Assembly: GCA_018676675.1 (NCBI GenBank)
Contig: JABHEG010000042.1
Location: forward strand, 186,001-250,000
Direction of reading: 5' to 3'
Origin: Lentisphaerota bacterium
GTDB taxonomy: Bacteria > Verrucomicrobiota > Lentisphaeria > Oligosphaerales > JABHEG01
Length of the DNA stretch: 64,000 nucleotides
The notes beneath the pieces were generated by a model. The model searched no databases. It saw only the letters and a list, made by a program, of their open reading frames with translations, and had not been told where the DNA came from. Positions 16,211 through 25,594 of the stretch are shown here, one piece after another. The stretch's first letter is position 1. Every line of letters starts with the position of its first letter. The position numbers and the translations under genes are program-made.

Positions 16211-18043
16211 ATGGGTATGGGACGATCGGTTCACCTGTGGTCGTTGGCCGCGGCGCTGGTGTGTGGCTTCGGGGAGTTCTGCTCCGGTCAGGCACCGCCT
16301 CGGACAACGCCGTTCCCGGAGAACGCGCTGAACGTCTCGTGGGGCGACCACATTGTCGTGAGCAAAGGGGCGGCTCGTCTCGACAGCCCTGAGCACATCC
16401 ACGAGTCTCTCGCTCGGTGGCGTGAACTGGGGAGCATCACCACGGTTTACTGGCGGATTTCTTCGTGGGTTCTCGACCGGTATTTCGAGAACAGGCGAAA
16501 GGGGTTCGAGTGGTACACAGGGCCACTGCGCGAGATTGAGGGGCGCTGTGATCCGCGGGTTGAGGCTCTGAAGAGTTGCCGGCGCCTGGATCTTCCCATA
16601 CTCGGGTATCTCTGCATCTTCGATGAGGGGTCGCCCACGTCGATCCGCTATGGCGATAATGCTCCCTTCCCCTGGCAGTCTCACTTCACCTTGAAGCACC
16701 CTGAGTTTCTTGTCTGTGATCGGGCACAGGAGAGTCGGCACTTCGGTGTGATGGAGTATTGGTATCCGGAAGTGCGCAAGTACAAGATCAGCGTGATCAC
16801 GGATTTCCTTGAAGCGCACGATTTCGATGGAGTTTACGTCTGTACTCGAACGCATTCACGCCCAGCCGATCATGCTGATCAGTATGGTTTCAATGAACCC
16901 GTGGTGGATGAGTACCGGAAGCGCTACGGGCTCGATATTCGAGTTCAGCCTTTTGATGTGCAGCGCTGGCGGGATCTGCGGGGTGAAGGCCTGACGCTCT
17001 TTCTCAGAGAGTTGCGTGCAGTGCTGAAGCAACGGGGGAAGCAACTGGCCCTTGGGATCCCCCGTTCCGACATCGTGGGGCCTCCTTACGGCAACATGAC
17101 TCTCCATTGGCGAACGTGGCTGCGGGAGCAACTCGTTGATGAAATTGTCATTGGGGTCAACTCCGGCAATTTCCACTACCCGAGCGTGCGTGGGAAGGAC
17201 CGTGAACGGGGGTATCTTGCGAGTGGCGATGAGGGATTCGGTCTGCGGCCCTTGGCAGAGGACATCCGCAGTGTTTATGGACCGTTGTGTGAACGCCACG
17301 GGGTGAAACTTCGTGTGTCCGGACGCGGGAGCGCAGTGATTCCGCCGCTGGCCGGCGGAATGATCAGCTCGCTTTCGTTTGGCAGCCACACCATTCGTGT
17401 TTCGGTGGCACCCGCCCCCGTGCTTGATCTTCAGTCACCAGCGTCAACGGTTGATTTCTGGGTGCGACCTGAGCAGACGGCAGATGCCCCCCGGATCGTC
17501 AGCAAGTATAACCATACACTGGGTGAGGAGGGCCGCGGCTGGGAGATCATGATCGGTAAGGATGACCGCATTGTCTTCCGCTTCGCCGCTGCGGGCAAGG
17601 ATGCTCACGTCCGATCACGGGCGACGATTCAGACCGGGGAGTGGAACCATGTCGCTTGTGGTTTCATGGGACCGGGGAAGCCGCCGTTCATCGTCGTCAA
17701 TGGGAAGGCCGGGATTGAAGGCGACGCTTCGGGGTTCGTGCCGCGAGCGGTGCCCGTCTCGCTTTGTCTGGGGATCTACGCAGGGGGAGGGCGGCCCCTG
17801 GAGGGCGCGGTTGCTCAGGTGCGAATATGGGACCAGCATGTCCTGTTCGATGCAGAGGGAAAGCGATTAGGGGAGGATGATCTCAACCCCGTCTTCGAGT
17901 TGGGGATGGTGCGGCGGGATGGTGCGGCTTTTCCCAGAGTATTGGTTCCGCAAGGGCTGCCTTTGACAGCGACGGGGGATGTATCCGCACACATTGGTAG
18001 AGGGCCTCGAACAGAGGGCTCAGCACTCATCTTCTCGAAATAG
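16211..18043 (+). CDS. Exported TIM-barrel glycosidase-like protein with C-terminal LamG-type domain
   Basis: 610 residues with a Sec signal (basic start, then VHLWSLAAALVCGFGEF). Residues about 40-390 look like a TIM-barrel glycosidase: repeated strand-helix units, strand motifs such as DFDGVYVCTRTHSR and LVDEIVIGVNSGNF, and many aromatics. Residues about 415-590 are a concanavalin/LamG-like domain (STVDFWVRPEQT, GEWNHVACGFMG, GAVAQVRIWD), usually sugar-binding. I cannot assign a CAZy family. Translation probably starts at ATG 16211, with GAGG 6 bases before; TTG 16199 is possible. The next gene starts 23 bases downstream on the same strand, so they likely form an operon. Confidence 0.7.
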   Translation: MGMGRSVHLWSLAAALVCGFGEFCSGQAPPRTTPFPENALNVSWGDHIVVSKGAARLDSPEHIHESLARWRELGSITTVYWRISSWVLDRYFENRRKGFEWYTGPLREIEGRCDPRVEALKSCRRLDLPILGYLCIFDEGSPTSIRYGDNAPFPWQSHFTLKHPEFLVCDRAQESRHFGVMEYWYPEVRKYKISVITDFLEAHDFDGVYVCTRTHSRPADHADQYGFNEPVVDEYRKRYGLDIRVQPFDVQRWRDLRGEGLTLFLRELRAVLKQRGKQLALGIPRSDIVGPPYGNMTLHWRTWLREQLVDEIVIGVNSGNFHYPSVRGKDRERGYLASGDEGFGLRPLAEDIRSVYGPLCERHGVKLRVSGRGSAVIPPLAGGMISSLSFGSHTIRVSVAPAPVLDLQSPASTVDFWVRPEQTADAPRIVSKYNHTLGEEGRGWEIMIGKDDRIVFRFAAAGKDAHVRSRATIQTGEWNHVACGFMGPGKPPFIVVNGKAGIEGDASGFVPRAVPVSLCLGIYAGGGRPLEGAVAQVRIWDQHVLFDAEGKRLGEDDLNPVFELGMVRRDGAAFPRVLVPQGLPLTATGDVSAHIGRGPRTEGSALIFSK

Positions 18044-18066
18044 GTATAACACAGCGGGAGAGAACC

Positions 18067-19455
18067 ATGCAGTTGCCGACGATCAGATGCGCCTTTCTGG
18101 GAGTGGCCTTGGTTGTAGCTGGGACCACCATGACGTGCACGAGTTGGGCTGTCCCGGCCGACCAGCCCCCCGACTTCGTCCCTTTGGGCGTCTACCTGAG
18201 TTGGGAACGCATCGGGGCGAACGCCAAAGTGAGGGGGATCGATCGCTGGCAGGACGCCTGCGAGCGGCTCAACGCACTGGAGTCGTGCAAGGTCAATCTC
18301 CTGTGGGTGACGAACATGTCGGAGGACGATCTGCCTCGACTGATCGATGAATGCAGGACGCGTGGCATGTACCTGCTTCCGTCGATGAGCTCGATAGAGG
18401 CCAAAGTGGATTGGCGCTGGGCAAAGGACGGGGCCTACTACACGAAGCGGATCCCCCGCGTGCTGGCCAAGGCCGGAACAGACAGGACTTTGGTTGGCTG
18501 GGTGCTCAGTGACGAGCCGTTGAAGAAACACTTCACCCGGGTGACGGACTTGCGTAAGCGATTTCGCGAGGCAGATCCCAATCGCTTCTCGACCGCGGTG
18601 ACCATGTGGCCACAGACGCCACCTGTGGCCCGAGAACTCAACTTGCCCGTCGTATGCGTCGACCTGTACCCGTTCTTTGGGCCGAAAGACCCAAATGGGC
18701 CACACACTGATTCCGCCAGCAAGAGCTTTTTCCGGCGCAACTCGGCCGCGATGATCGAGGCCATCGGGGCACGCAACGCGGTTGGCTGGGTCATGGGCAT
18801 GTGTTTCAGCGACATTTGGGGGCCAAGACGCTATGACTCCCAAGGGCACCTCATTGGCCTGCCTGGTTCCTATCTTCATTGGCGAGCCCCGACGCTGGCG
18901 GAGATGCGCTGGCAGGTCTGGGAGACATTCCGCAGCGGAGCGAAGGGTTTTGTCAGTTATACCCTCGCGCCTGAAGCACCGAAAGCAGGAACAGAAACGC
19001 TGGATCCGCCCAAAGTCACCTGGACGAATGTCCTGGCGAAGACCGAGACCGATTTGGGGCCGAATGCACTGACCAATCCGGACGGAAGTGTGACCCCGCA
19101 GTTGTCCGAGCTTGGACGCCTGTACACGCGCCTCACCCCGCATACCGCGTTGATTCGACGGTGGCAGCGTTCAGGCGAGCCTCTGCTGGAGACGAGTGAG
19201 CCTGGAAAGGGGCAGCTGTTGACTGATCCAGGCGACGGTGTGATCTATGCGGTCGTACTCAACGATGACCTTCAGAGGGAGCAGACCATCACCGTTCGCG
19301 TGGGGGAAAGGGTCGCTGCGGTTCGCGATCTGCTGGCTGGGAAGACTCTGGCGCTGACGAAAGACTTCGCCGGGGGGAGCTCCACTGTCAGTATACGCCT
19401 GGCAGCAGGCGATGGCGCGGTTCTCGTGCTTGATCGACAGGCTGCTGGGAACTAA
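18067..19455 (+). CDS. Exported TIM-barrel glycosidase-like protein
   Basis: 462 residues with a signal peptide (IRCAFLGVALVVAGTTM). The body begins FVPLGVYLSWERIGANAK and has barrel strands such as NLLWVTNMS, GMYLLPSMSS, LVGWVLSDEP and VVCVDLYPFFGP. The conserved acidic pair typical of clan GH-A may be D/E in LSDEP, but this is a guess. The last 90 residues form a beta-sandwich cap (VIYAVVLNDD, AVRDLLAGK) like those closing GH13/GH42-type enzymes. A GGGAGAG ribosome site lies 6-7 bases before the ATG. Same operon as the LamG-tailed barrel protein upstream; convergent with the beta-helix gene. Confidence 0.68.
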   Translation: MQLPTIRCAFLGVALVVAGTTMTCTSWAVPADQPPDFVPLGVYLSWERIGANAKVRGIDRWQDACERLNALESCKVNLLWVTNMSEDDLPRLIDECRTRGMYLLPSMSSIEAKVDWRWAKDGAYYTKRIPRVLAKAGTDRTLVGWVLSDEPLKKHFTRVTDLRKRFREADPNRFSTAVTMWPQTPPVARELNLPVVCVDLYPFFGPKDPNGPHTDSASKSFFRRNSAAMIEAIGARNAVGWVMGMCFSDIWGPRRYDSQGHLIGLPGSYLHWRAPTLAEMRWQVWETFRSGAKGFVSYTLAPEAPKAGTETLDPPKVTWTNVLAKTETDLGPNALTNPDGSVTPQLSELGRLYTRLTPHTALIRRWQRSGEPLLETSEPGKGQLLTDPGDGVIYAVVLNDDLQREQTITVRVGERVAAVRDLLAGKTLALTKDFAGGSSTVSIRLAAGDGAVLVLDRQAAGN

Positions 19456-19487
19456 CGCGCTTTGGGTTCTCGATCCGGAGAGGCCGG

Positions 19488-21356
19488 TCAGTCTCCGGCC
19501 GCATTCCAGAGAGACTCTGCTCCAACCACTCCCCCATCCGGGCGAACTGTCCTCGCCGGGCTGTTGGGCGACAGGCGGAAGTCACCCGCCGCGGCATTGA
19601 CGAAACCTGGCTTCGCGAACACCGAGTTCTGATCGAGTCCAGTCTTGGTGCGATAGCCCTCGATGTCAGAGGCCGGGAGCTTCTCCTTGAAGAAGTAGCA
19701 GAGGTCGCCATCCGGCTCGTACCATAGATTGTGGTCCATTTCCGGGAGGGGCTTCCAACCGGCACTGAAACGGCTTCCCCACTCTGTGCTCTGGCAGAAG
19801 ATATTGTGTTTGATCACGATTCCGCTGCTTTTTGCGGTGTTCGTATACATCATGAGGTGACTGCCGTTTGGGTTTGGGCGCTGAGCGTGCGACCACACGA
19901 CCCCTGCATTGACACACGTGTTATTGATGAACTGGATGTTGCGCGTTTCAGCCGTTTCAGGGTTGTTCCAGTACTCAAACGAGTACTCTGAGTTCCAGAT
20001 GACGTTATTGCGGTACGTAATGTTGATCTCTTTCGAGCTGGGACCGCGTCCCTGGTTGGTGAGTGCTGCGTCGTAGATTTCCCAGATTCGGCATCCCTCG
20101 ACAAGGTTGTCGTGTGCAGCTCCCCAGAACTCAATCCCGTTGCCGAACCGCACGGGACGGCCTCGATTGGTGTGCTGGTGGCCGCCACCGATGTAGGCGA
20201 TGTCGCAGTTGCGGATGGTCAGGTGTGCTGTGTCGCCTCCGCCGAAGCCGTGAGCAGCTCCGTACTTCAGCGCCAGTCCGTCATAGACCACGTTGTGAGC
20301 GCTGCCTTGGCTGACGATGTGGCGTTTGAGGGCAAGCTCGATACTGCTGAAGGACGTGGCTGGATTGGCCTCCGAGAAGACGAATACGCGTTGGTCGACC
20401 GAGTCGTAGACGTAGTCCAATGGCTTGTCGAGATCCGCCACCGACCACTTTTTCCAGCCGCAGGCCTTACCGTGGTCAAAGATGATATTGCCGACGTCAA
20501 TAGCCAGAGGGTCGGCCTGAGACGCCTTCACGTGGACAAGGTCCAGCGGTTGGAACTCGAAAACTGCGCCTTCCGGGAGCAATCCGCCGAGGCTGAAGTG
20601 CAGACGTGGATCCTGACCTCGGCTGGAGATCACGATCGGCACAGAGTGCATTTGCCACTCGGTCGTGACTTTGAAGCTGGCTCCCGTGCTGTAGCGGTTC
20701 CATGGGCGCCCGCCTCGACGGACTGTCAATGGAGCGGTCGTGAATGGTTTCGTTGAGCGTGTGCGGAAGCGGAACTTCAGCGAGGCGCCGTCCTGGATGG
20801 CTTCCCATTCCGGGAAGCTACCCCACGCTTGGATGTGGTTCGACTTCGTGCCGCTGTTCCTGCAAGTCACGCGGTATACGGGGCCATCCTCGCCAGGTTG
20901 TTTGACCATGTCCAGGTCGGCCCCATTCTCACGGTGGCAGTGCCAGCGCGACGTTCTGCAATCGATGGGGGGGCCAAATGGGTGGTACTCCGGCTTGAGG
21001 GTAGCCCAAATGTTCGGGGCGGTCTGTTCCCACTCTCGTGCATGATCACGAGAAACGGAGCCGAGCAGGAGCGGCTTCTCCCCCTCCCCGTAGACCGTGT
21101 ACGTCACCGGGGCCTTCTCATCGCCGCTCTTGGGCAGAAGGGAGCCCCGCCAGGCGCCGCCACACTTGAAGCGTACGGTGTCGCCAGGTCGCAGGTCCGC
21201 ACCGTTTACCCGGTGCAGCGTCCGCCAGGCCGTGGCTGGGGATTCGCCCGAATGGGTATCGTTTCCTCCTGCTGAATCAACGTGGAAGGTCCGTGCGCCC
21301 CCGCTGTGTGCCGTCATAGCTGCCCCCAGTAAGGCCAATTGCAGGTATCTGTGCAT
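19488..21356 (-). CDS. Exported right-handed beta-helix protein with inserted CBM-like domain
   Basis: 622 residues, signal peptide at 1-21 (LALLGAAMTAHSGGA). Residues 23-110 begin the helix (FHVDSAGGNDTHSG, TAWRTLHRVNGADLRPGD). A beta-sandwich of about 150 residues, roughly 165-270, interrupts it and resembles a CBM4/9-type carbohydrate-binding module (LKFRFRTRSTKPF, VFEFQPLDLVHV). The helix resumes with runs typical of pectate-lyase folds (VVYDGLALKYG, HLTIRNCDIAYIGG, NLVEGCRIWEIYDAAL, NITYRNNVIWNS, IQFINNTCVN). It probably cleaves or binds an acidic polysaccharide outside the cytoplasm; catalytic residues are not identified. Confidence 0.75.
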   Translation of the reverse strand: MHRYLQLALLGAAMTAHSGGARTFHVDSAGGNDTHSGESPATAWRTLHRVNGADLRPGDTVRFKCGGAWRGSLLPKSGDEKAPVTYTVYGEGEKPLLLGSVSRDHAREWEQTAPNIWATLKPEYHPFGPPIDCRTSRWHCHRENGADLDMVKQPGEDGPVYRVTCRNSGTKSNHIQAWGSFPEWEAIQDGASLKFRFRTRSTKPFTTAPLTVRRGGRPWNRYSTGASFKVTTEWQMHSVPIVISSRGQDPRLHFSLGGLLPEGAVFEFQPLDLVHVKASQADPLAIDVGNIIFDHGKACGWKKWSVADLDKPLDYVYDSVDQRVFVFSEANPATSFSSIELALKRHIVSQGSAHNVVYDGLALKYGAAHGFGGGDTAHLTIRNCDIAYIGGGHQHTNRGRPVRFGNGIEFWGAAHDNLVEGCRIWEIYDAALTNQGRGPSSKEINITYRNNVIWNSEYSFEYWNNPETAETRNIQFINNTCVNAGVVWSHAQRPNPNGSHLMMYTNTAKSSGIVIKHNIFCQSTEWGSRFSAGWKPLPEMDHNLWYEPDGDLCYFFKEKLPASDIEGYRTKTGLDQNSVFAKPGFVNAAAGDFRLSPNSPARTVRPDGGVVGAESLWNAAGD

Positions 21357-21439
21357 ACTGAATCCCGTTTCTGTGGTTCGCGTGTTCGCCGTCCCTGCCC
21401 GAACCCAGTGTTGTTTGTGGGCCGCGCAGGGAGAGACAG

Positions 21440-21469
21440 ACTATAGCTCTCCCAGCGATCGCGGCGCAA
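21440..21469 (-). promoter_or_regulatory. Weak candidate promoter for the 622-residue beta-helix gene
   Basis: On the minus strand TTGCGC (21469-21464), 18 bases, TATAGT (21445-21440). The -10 box matches 5 of 6, the -35 box only 3 of 6. It would give a leader of about 77 bases to the ATG at 21356. Confidence 0.3.
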
Positions 21470-21480
21470 GCCCATGCTCC

Positions 21481-21632
21481 GGTCTTCTGCAATGCCTCGG
21501 TTACGTGAGGCGGTTCGACGGAGTCTCTCCCTCCATCGGACACAGATGGCCCAGCGAATTCCTGGAGGGAGAGACTCCGTCGAGCCATCTTGGGGTTCTC
21601 CCCCCCACGTAACTGAGGCGTTGCGGTCTTCT
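21481..21632. mobile_element. MITE-like palindromic element with 8-bp target-site duplication
   Basis: The element proper is 21489-21624 (136 bp). It starts GCAATGCCTCGGTTACGTG (21489-21507) and ends with its imperfect complement, CACGTAACTGAGGCGTTGC (21606-21624), 17 of 19 positions matching. An inner perfect 20-bp inversion pairs 21516-21535 with 21563-21582. The identical octamer GGTCTTCT directly abuts both ends (21481-21488 and 21625-21632), the footprint of transposition. There is no transposase. An 8-bp duplication fits families such as IS66, ISL3 or IS256 as possible helpers, but no parent element is in the window. Confidence 0.85.
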
Positions 21633-21730
21633 CTCCTGGTCGCCGTCCTGACAGATCACGGTGCATGCGAGTTGCTGTCCCCGGAGCACTCCTCGGGTAG
21701 GAATCGCCAGTCCGGGGCTTTCAGGCGAAG

Positions 21731-21758
21731 GGATCAGGCCATATACTTGGCCTGATCC
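21731..21758. promoter_or_regulatory. Perfect 10-bp hairpin or palindromic operator upstream of beta-helix gene
   Basis: GGATCAGGCC (21731-21740), 8-base loop, GGCCTGATCC (21749-21758). It lies 70 bases before the ATG at 21829 and between two divergent exported beta-helix genes. No T run follows on either strand, so it is not an ordinary terminator; an operator or mRNA leader structure is possible. Confidence 0.5.
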
Positions 21759-21828
21759 CCCCTTGACTGGTTCCCATCCTGAAGCACCGTGGACTCTCGG
21801 ACCTTGGTAAGAAGAGGACTTGACCACC

Positions 21829-24800
21829 ATGACTGAACGAACTCACCGGCGACACGTGACGATAGCGTGGGCATTGGTGTGTACTTTGGCGAGCGTGTCC
21901 TACGGAGCGCTGGTCCTACACGTCTCACCTGATGGCAACGATGCTTGGGACGGAGCCAAGCCACGGAAGGGGCTCATCAAGAAAGGCGTTGGTCCCTTCC
22001 GGACCCTTGAGCGTGCCCGTGATGAGATTCGTAAGTTAAAGGCGCAGGGGGCGTTGCCTGCTGGCGGGACGGTCGTGCATCTCGGTAGCGGCACGCACAG
22101 GCTGGAACGGACCTTCGCTTTGGGAGTCGAGGATAGTGGCACTGTGGAGTCGCCGGTTGTCTACCAAGGCGGGCAGGGGGCTGATGTGTGGATTTCCGGG
22201 GGAACCATGGTTGCCCCCAAGGCCTTCAGCGGGGTTACCGATGCATCAACCCTGGCGCGCCTGCCTGAGGAGGCACAAGGGCATGTCCTTCAGCTCAACC
22301 TGACGGCCGCTGGGATCACGGACTTCATCAAAGACGTACCCGACAAGTTCAGCGGTTTCACCCGCAACGAGCCGCAATTTACCTATGTCTTCTGCAACGG
22401 GGAGCAGATGCAATGGGCCCGTTGGCCGAACGAAGGCTACGCGAAGTACGCCGAGATCATTGACTCCGGTTCCGGGCTCCGTGACTACGAGGCACAACGA
22501 GCAAAGAAGTTCCGGCCGGGTGTGTTCAGCTACACGGGAGTCCGTCCCGAGCGTTGGGACCTGGAACGTGGTGTCTGGATGATGGGGTTCTGGGCCCGAG
22601 CTTACGTCTGCGACGTCGTTCGGGCTGGGAAGATCGACACGGCCAGGAAGGAGATCACCTGGAAAGTGCCGCTCCGGTTTGGGCTGGATACCTGGGGAGC
22701 CAAACGGTGGTACGCGTTCAACCTCCTCGAGGAACTGGACGCGCCGGGAGAGTGGTACATAGACCGAGAGGCGGGAGTGCTCTACTTCTGGCCTCCAAAA
22801 GCGATCGATGAGTGTCAGGTGATGCTGACCCGACTCAAGGAGCCGCTGGTGACGCTTACCGACGCGGAGCACATCAGCTTCCGGCGTATTGGGTTCGAAG
22901 GGGGGCGCGGGGACGCCGTTGTGGTAAGGAAAGGAAATGCCGTGGAACTGCTCAGTTGCGAAGTCCGCAATATCGCACGGACCGCAGTCACACTGGCCGG
23001 GGGCACCAACCACCGGATCAGGGGGTGTGACATACACCACGTGGGTTACAGCGGCGTCGTCATGAGCGGCGGCGACCGGAAGACACTTGAGCCGGCGAAC
23101 CATGTCGTGACGAACTGTCATATCCACCACACCAACACGGTCAAGAGAACGCATGCCTCACCGATCAACATGCGCGGGGTCGGGTTGACGCTTTCGCACA
23201 ACCTCATCCACCACGCACCTCACAGCGCTGTCTTCTACGGCGGCAACGATCTGACTATGGAATACAACGACATTTACTGGTGCCATTTTGAAACGGCCGA
23301 GGGTGGCGTGTTCTACGCCGGGTACAACTGGACTTACCGGAACAACCGAATTCAGAACAACTACATCCACCACATCAATGACAGTCTCGATGGCAGCCCT
23401 ACCGGCGTGAATGTCGTGCATCTGGATGACTGTGTGTCCGGGACGTTGTTCAAAGGGAACGTCGTCTATCGCGTCGGGCGCGGCGTATCCGTCTGTGGTG
23501 GCCCGTGGAATGTGGTGGATAACAACCTCTTCATCGATTGCCAAGTCGGCGTTCCCCTGTCGGCTCGCGGGTTGGCATGGTGGGAGTGGTTCAGGCAGCC
23601 CGATGGCACGGTCACAGCCCGCGACAAACGAGCCAGCCATGGTTTTACCACCAACAACGGGCTGCTGAGGAAACTCAAACAGGTTCCATGGGACCAGGAA
23701 CCTTACACGAAATACCCGAACATGGACCAGTTGTTGAAGGTTGATCCCATCGGGGCACCGTGGTGGTGCGCGATTACCCGGAACATCGCCATCAACGGCC
23801 CATTGATGCGCGTTTCCCGGGCGGTCAAACCGGAGTGGGTTGAGATCCGGGACAACTGGGACAGCAATGACCTTGGGGACCCGGGGATTGTCGCCCCATA
23901 CGGCGAGGACTATGCCCTCAAACCCGGTGCTGCAGCGCAGAAGATAGGTTTCGAGCCCATCCCGTTCGCGAAGATCGGGTTGGTCAACGACGGGACGCGT
24001 CGCACGTGGCCCGTCAAAGCTGAGCCCCCCGCAGAAGACTTCCGGCCCTGTTGGCTGCTGAGACGGGAGATGGAGAAGCGAATGCCGGGTGGGCTGCCGG
24101 TGGTCGCGGCGAGACGGACCGCGGCCGTGATCACTGTGGATGGCACGATTGACCCCGAGGAGTGGACTCCCGGAGAGAAGCAGACCGTCAGCGTCAACAC
24201 CGTCAAACCTGAAATCCTCCAGTGGCGTGCGATCGGGGAGAAGGCGACCTTTCCCAGCAAGGCTTACCTGCAGGTGGACGATGAGAGGCTCTACGTCGCG
24301 TTTGTCAATGACGTGCAACCGGAGGGGGGGATTGTGGGCGGCCACACGTGGGGGCAAAGCGACGCTGCGGAGTTCGCGTTGTCGGTTGTGGCGCCCAACA
24401 ACGAACTTGGACCGATCATGATCTGGCGTGGATTCACCGATGGCACCTTCACTACCAGCGACGAGGCGGGGGCTCCGAAGTCCACCGTGGAGCGTTGCCG
24501 CCAGGGCGTGCAGTACGGGTGCAGGACCGTCTCGAAGACGCAGTGGACCGCGGAGTTGGCGATCCCCTTTGCGGCTATCGGCATTGACCCTTCGGAGCAC
24601 AATCCGAGGATGCTCTTCAGCCTGGCAGTGCGCAAGGTCTCCGGCAATGAATGGGTGACGTGGAAGAAGGTGCCGGGTGCGAGCTGGGACGTCCGTAAGG
24701 GGGGCGTGCTGTGGCTGGAACCGTTCGGTGACATTGTGCTCAATGGCTCTGTGCCTTCATGGGCTCGTTGCGAGATCCGCCCGGCCAGTGAGGGACTGCT

Positions 24801-25269
24801 AATCGACGGAGGGACGAACTGCGAAGTCCTGCAGTGGGCCAAGCCGCTGGGCAGTCGACTGAAAGCCAAGAGTGATGAACTCGGAACCGAATGGAAGTCG
24901 TTCACCTTCAGCTTCACCCCCAAAGCGAACGGCAACGTGCGGCTGGAGTTGCGGGGCCGTCCCCTGCACAGCACCATCAAGGAGAACGATTTCATTCCCG
25001 TTTGGACCTACTGGGATGACCTCCATATCGAGGGAGCTGAATTGATCAACGGGGACTTCGAAGAGGCGGATCCAGAGAACGGCTCAGTGCGAGGCTGGCA
25101 GAAGGGCGCCCAAGCTCTGTGGCTGCGAGTGCCGGGAGTGGCCGCTTCCGGCAAGGTGTGCGTCAAGTCATGGTTCCTGAATCCGGTGTCGCAGAGCATT
25201 GTGGTGAAGGAGGGGGTGACGGTCACCGTGCGCTGCAAGATTCGTGGCGAGGCGATGGTCGCCCCGTGA
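21829..25269 (+). CDS. Large exported beta-helix protein with CBM9-like domain
   Basis: 1146 residues, signal peptide (VTIAWALVCTLASVSYGA). Residues about 30-740 form a right-handed beta-helix opening with LHVSPDGNDAWDG and FRTLERARDEIR, features shared with GH141-type and pectate-lyase-like proteins; many short N-turn repeats follow (HRIRGCDIHHVGYSGVVMSGG, LTLSHNLIHHAPHSAVFYGG). Residues about 765-960 resemble CBM9 (AAVITVDGTIDPEEWT, KAYLQVDDERLYVAF, QWTAELAIPFAAIG). The last 190 residues are another beta-sandwich, likely CBM. Probable role: extracellular attack on a plant or algal polysaccharide; GH141 is a tentative match. ATG 21829 has AGAGGA 10 bases upstream; TTG 21820 is an alternative. 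Confidence 0.75.
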   Translation: MTERTHRRHVTIAWALVCTLASVSYGALVLHVSPDGNDAWDGAKPRKGLIKKGVGPFRTLERARDEIRKLKAQGALPAGGTVVHLGSGTHRLERTFALGVEDSGTVESPVVYQGGQGADVWISGGTMVAPKAFSGVTDASTLARLPEEAQGHVLQLNLTAAGITDFIKDVPDKFSGFTRNEPQFTYVFCNGEQMQWARWPNEGYAKYAEIIDSGSGLRDYEAQRAKKFRPGVFSYTGVRPERWDLERGVWMMGFWARAYVCDVVRAGKIDTARKEITWKVPLRFGLDTWGAKRWYAFNLLEELDAPGEWYIDREAGVLYFWPPKAIDECQVMLTRLKEPLVTLTDAEHISFRRIGFEGGRGDAVVVRKGNAVELLSCEVRNIARTAVTLAGGTNHRIRGCDIHHVGYSGVVMSGGDRKTLEPANHVVTNCHIHHTNTVKRTHASPINMRGVGLTLSHNLIHHAPHSAVFYGGNDLTMEYNDIYWCHFETAEGGVFYAGYNWTYRNNRIQNNYIHHINDSLDGSPTGVNVVHLDDCVSGTLFKGNVVYRVGRGVSVCGGPWNVVDNNLFIDCQVGVPLSARGLAWWEWFRQPDGTVTARDKRASHGFTTNNGLLRKLKQVPWDQEPYTKYPNMDQLLKVDPIGAPWWCAITRNIAINGPLMRVSRAVKPEWVEIRDNWDSNDLGDPGIVAPYGEDYALKPGAAAQKIGFEPIPFAKIGLVNDGTRRTWPVKAEPPAEDFRPCWLLRREMEKRMPGGLPVVAARRTAAVITVDGTIDPEEWTPGEKQTVSVNTVKPEILQWRAIGEKATFPSKAYLQVDDERLYVAFVNDVQPEGGIVGGHTWGQSDAAEFALSVVAPNNELGPIMIWRGFTDGTFTTSDEAGAPKSTVERCRQGVQYGCRTVSKTQWTAELAIPFAAIGIDPSEHNPRMLFSLAVRKVSGNEWVTWKKVPGASWDVRKGGVLWLEPFGDIVLNGSVPSWARCEIRPASEGLLIDGGTNCEVLQWAKPLGSRLKAKSDELGTEWKSFTFSFTPKANGNVRLELRGRPLHSTIKENDFIPVWTYWDDLHIEGAELINGDFEEADPENGSVRGWQKGAQALWLRVPGVAASGKVCVKSWFLNPVSQSIVVKEGVTVTVRCKIRGEAMVAP

Positions 25270-25288
25270 AAAGGGGGCGGAGGGGGGG

Positions 25289-25490
25289 GCAATGCTATTA
25301 ACTTCTTTTGGAGACGGTCGCGGCATGGCAGCCCTTCGACTAAGCTCAGGGCCTTGAGCAAGTCCCACAACCGTGGGACGCGTCGAAACGGCCCCCTCCA
25401 CTCTAGAAAAGCACACAATGTGGGAGGCGGTGCCACCCGGCGACTCTTCGGCCAGACAAGGGAGGCAGGAGAAAATCGATCGCATTGGGG
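25289..25490. repeat. Dispersed repeat, copy B, interrupted by a palindromic insertion
   Basis: Homologous to 11541-11683 (same block order and the same CAATGC...GCATTG ends). Between TGGCAGCCC and CCCCTCC it has about 56 extra bases, 25335-25390, bounded by TTCGAC (25335-25340) and GTCGAA (25382-25387). The insert holds a near-palindrome GCTCAGGGCCTTGAGC and a perfect hairpin GTCCCAC-4-GTGGGAC. Its core TTCGAC.AAGCTCAGGG resembles a REP-like motif common in environmental bacterial genomes (recalled, not searched). Confidence 0.7.
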
Positions 25491-25594
25491 GAGTGGCGGT
25501 CCCTCGGCAGAACCGGGATCCAGCGGGGACGGTGCCGAGCCTGACAGAGCCGCTCTCGATTTGTACGGCGCACCTCCCCCCGGGTGCCAACGGT

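Noticed and set aside
23158..24600. 480-residue minus-strand frame inside the 1146-residue beta-helix gene
   Set aside because: Antisense shadow of beta-helix repeats on the plus strand, with no family features and no ribosome site.
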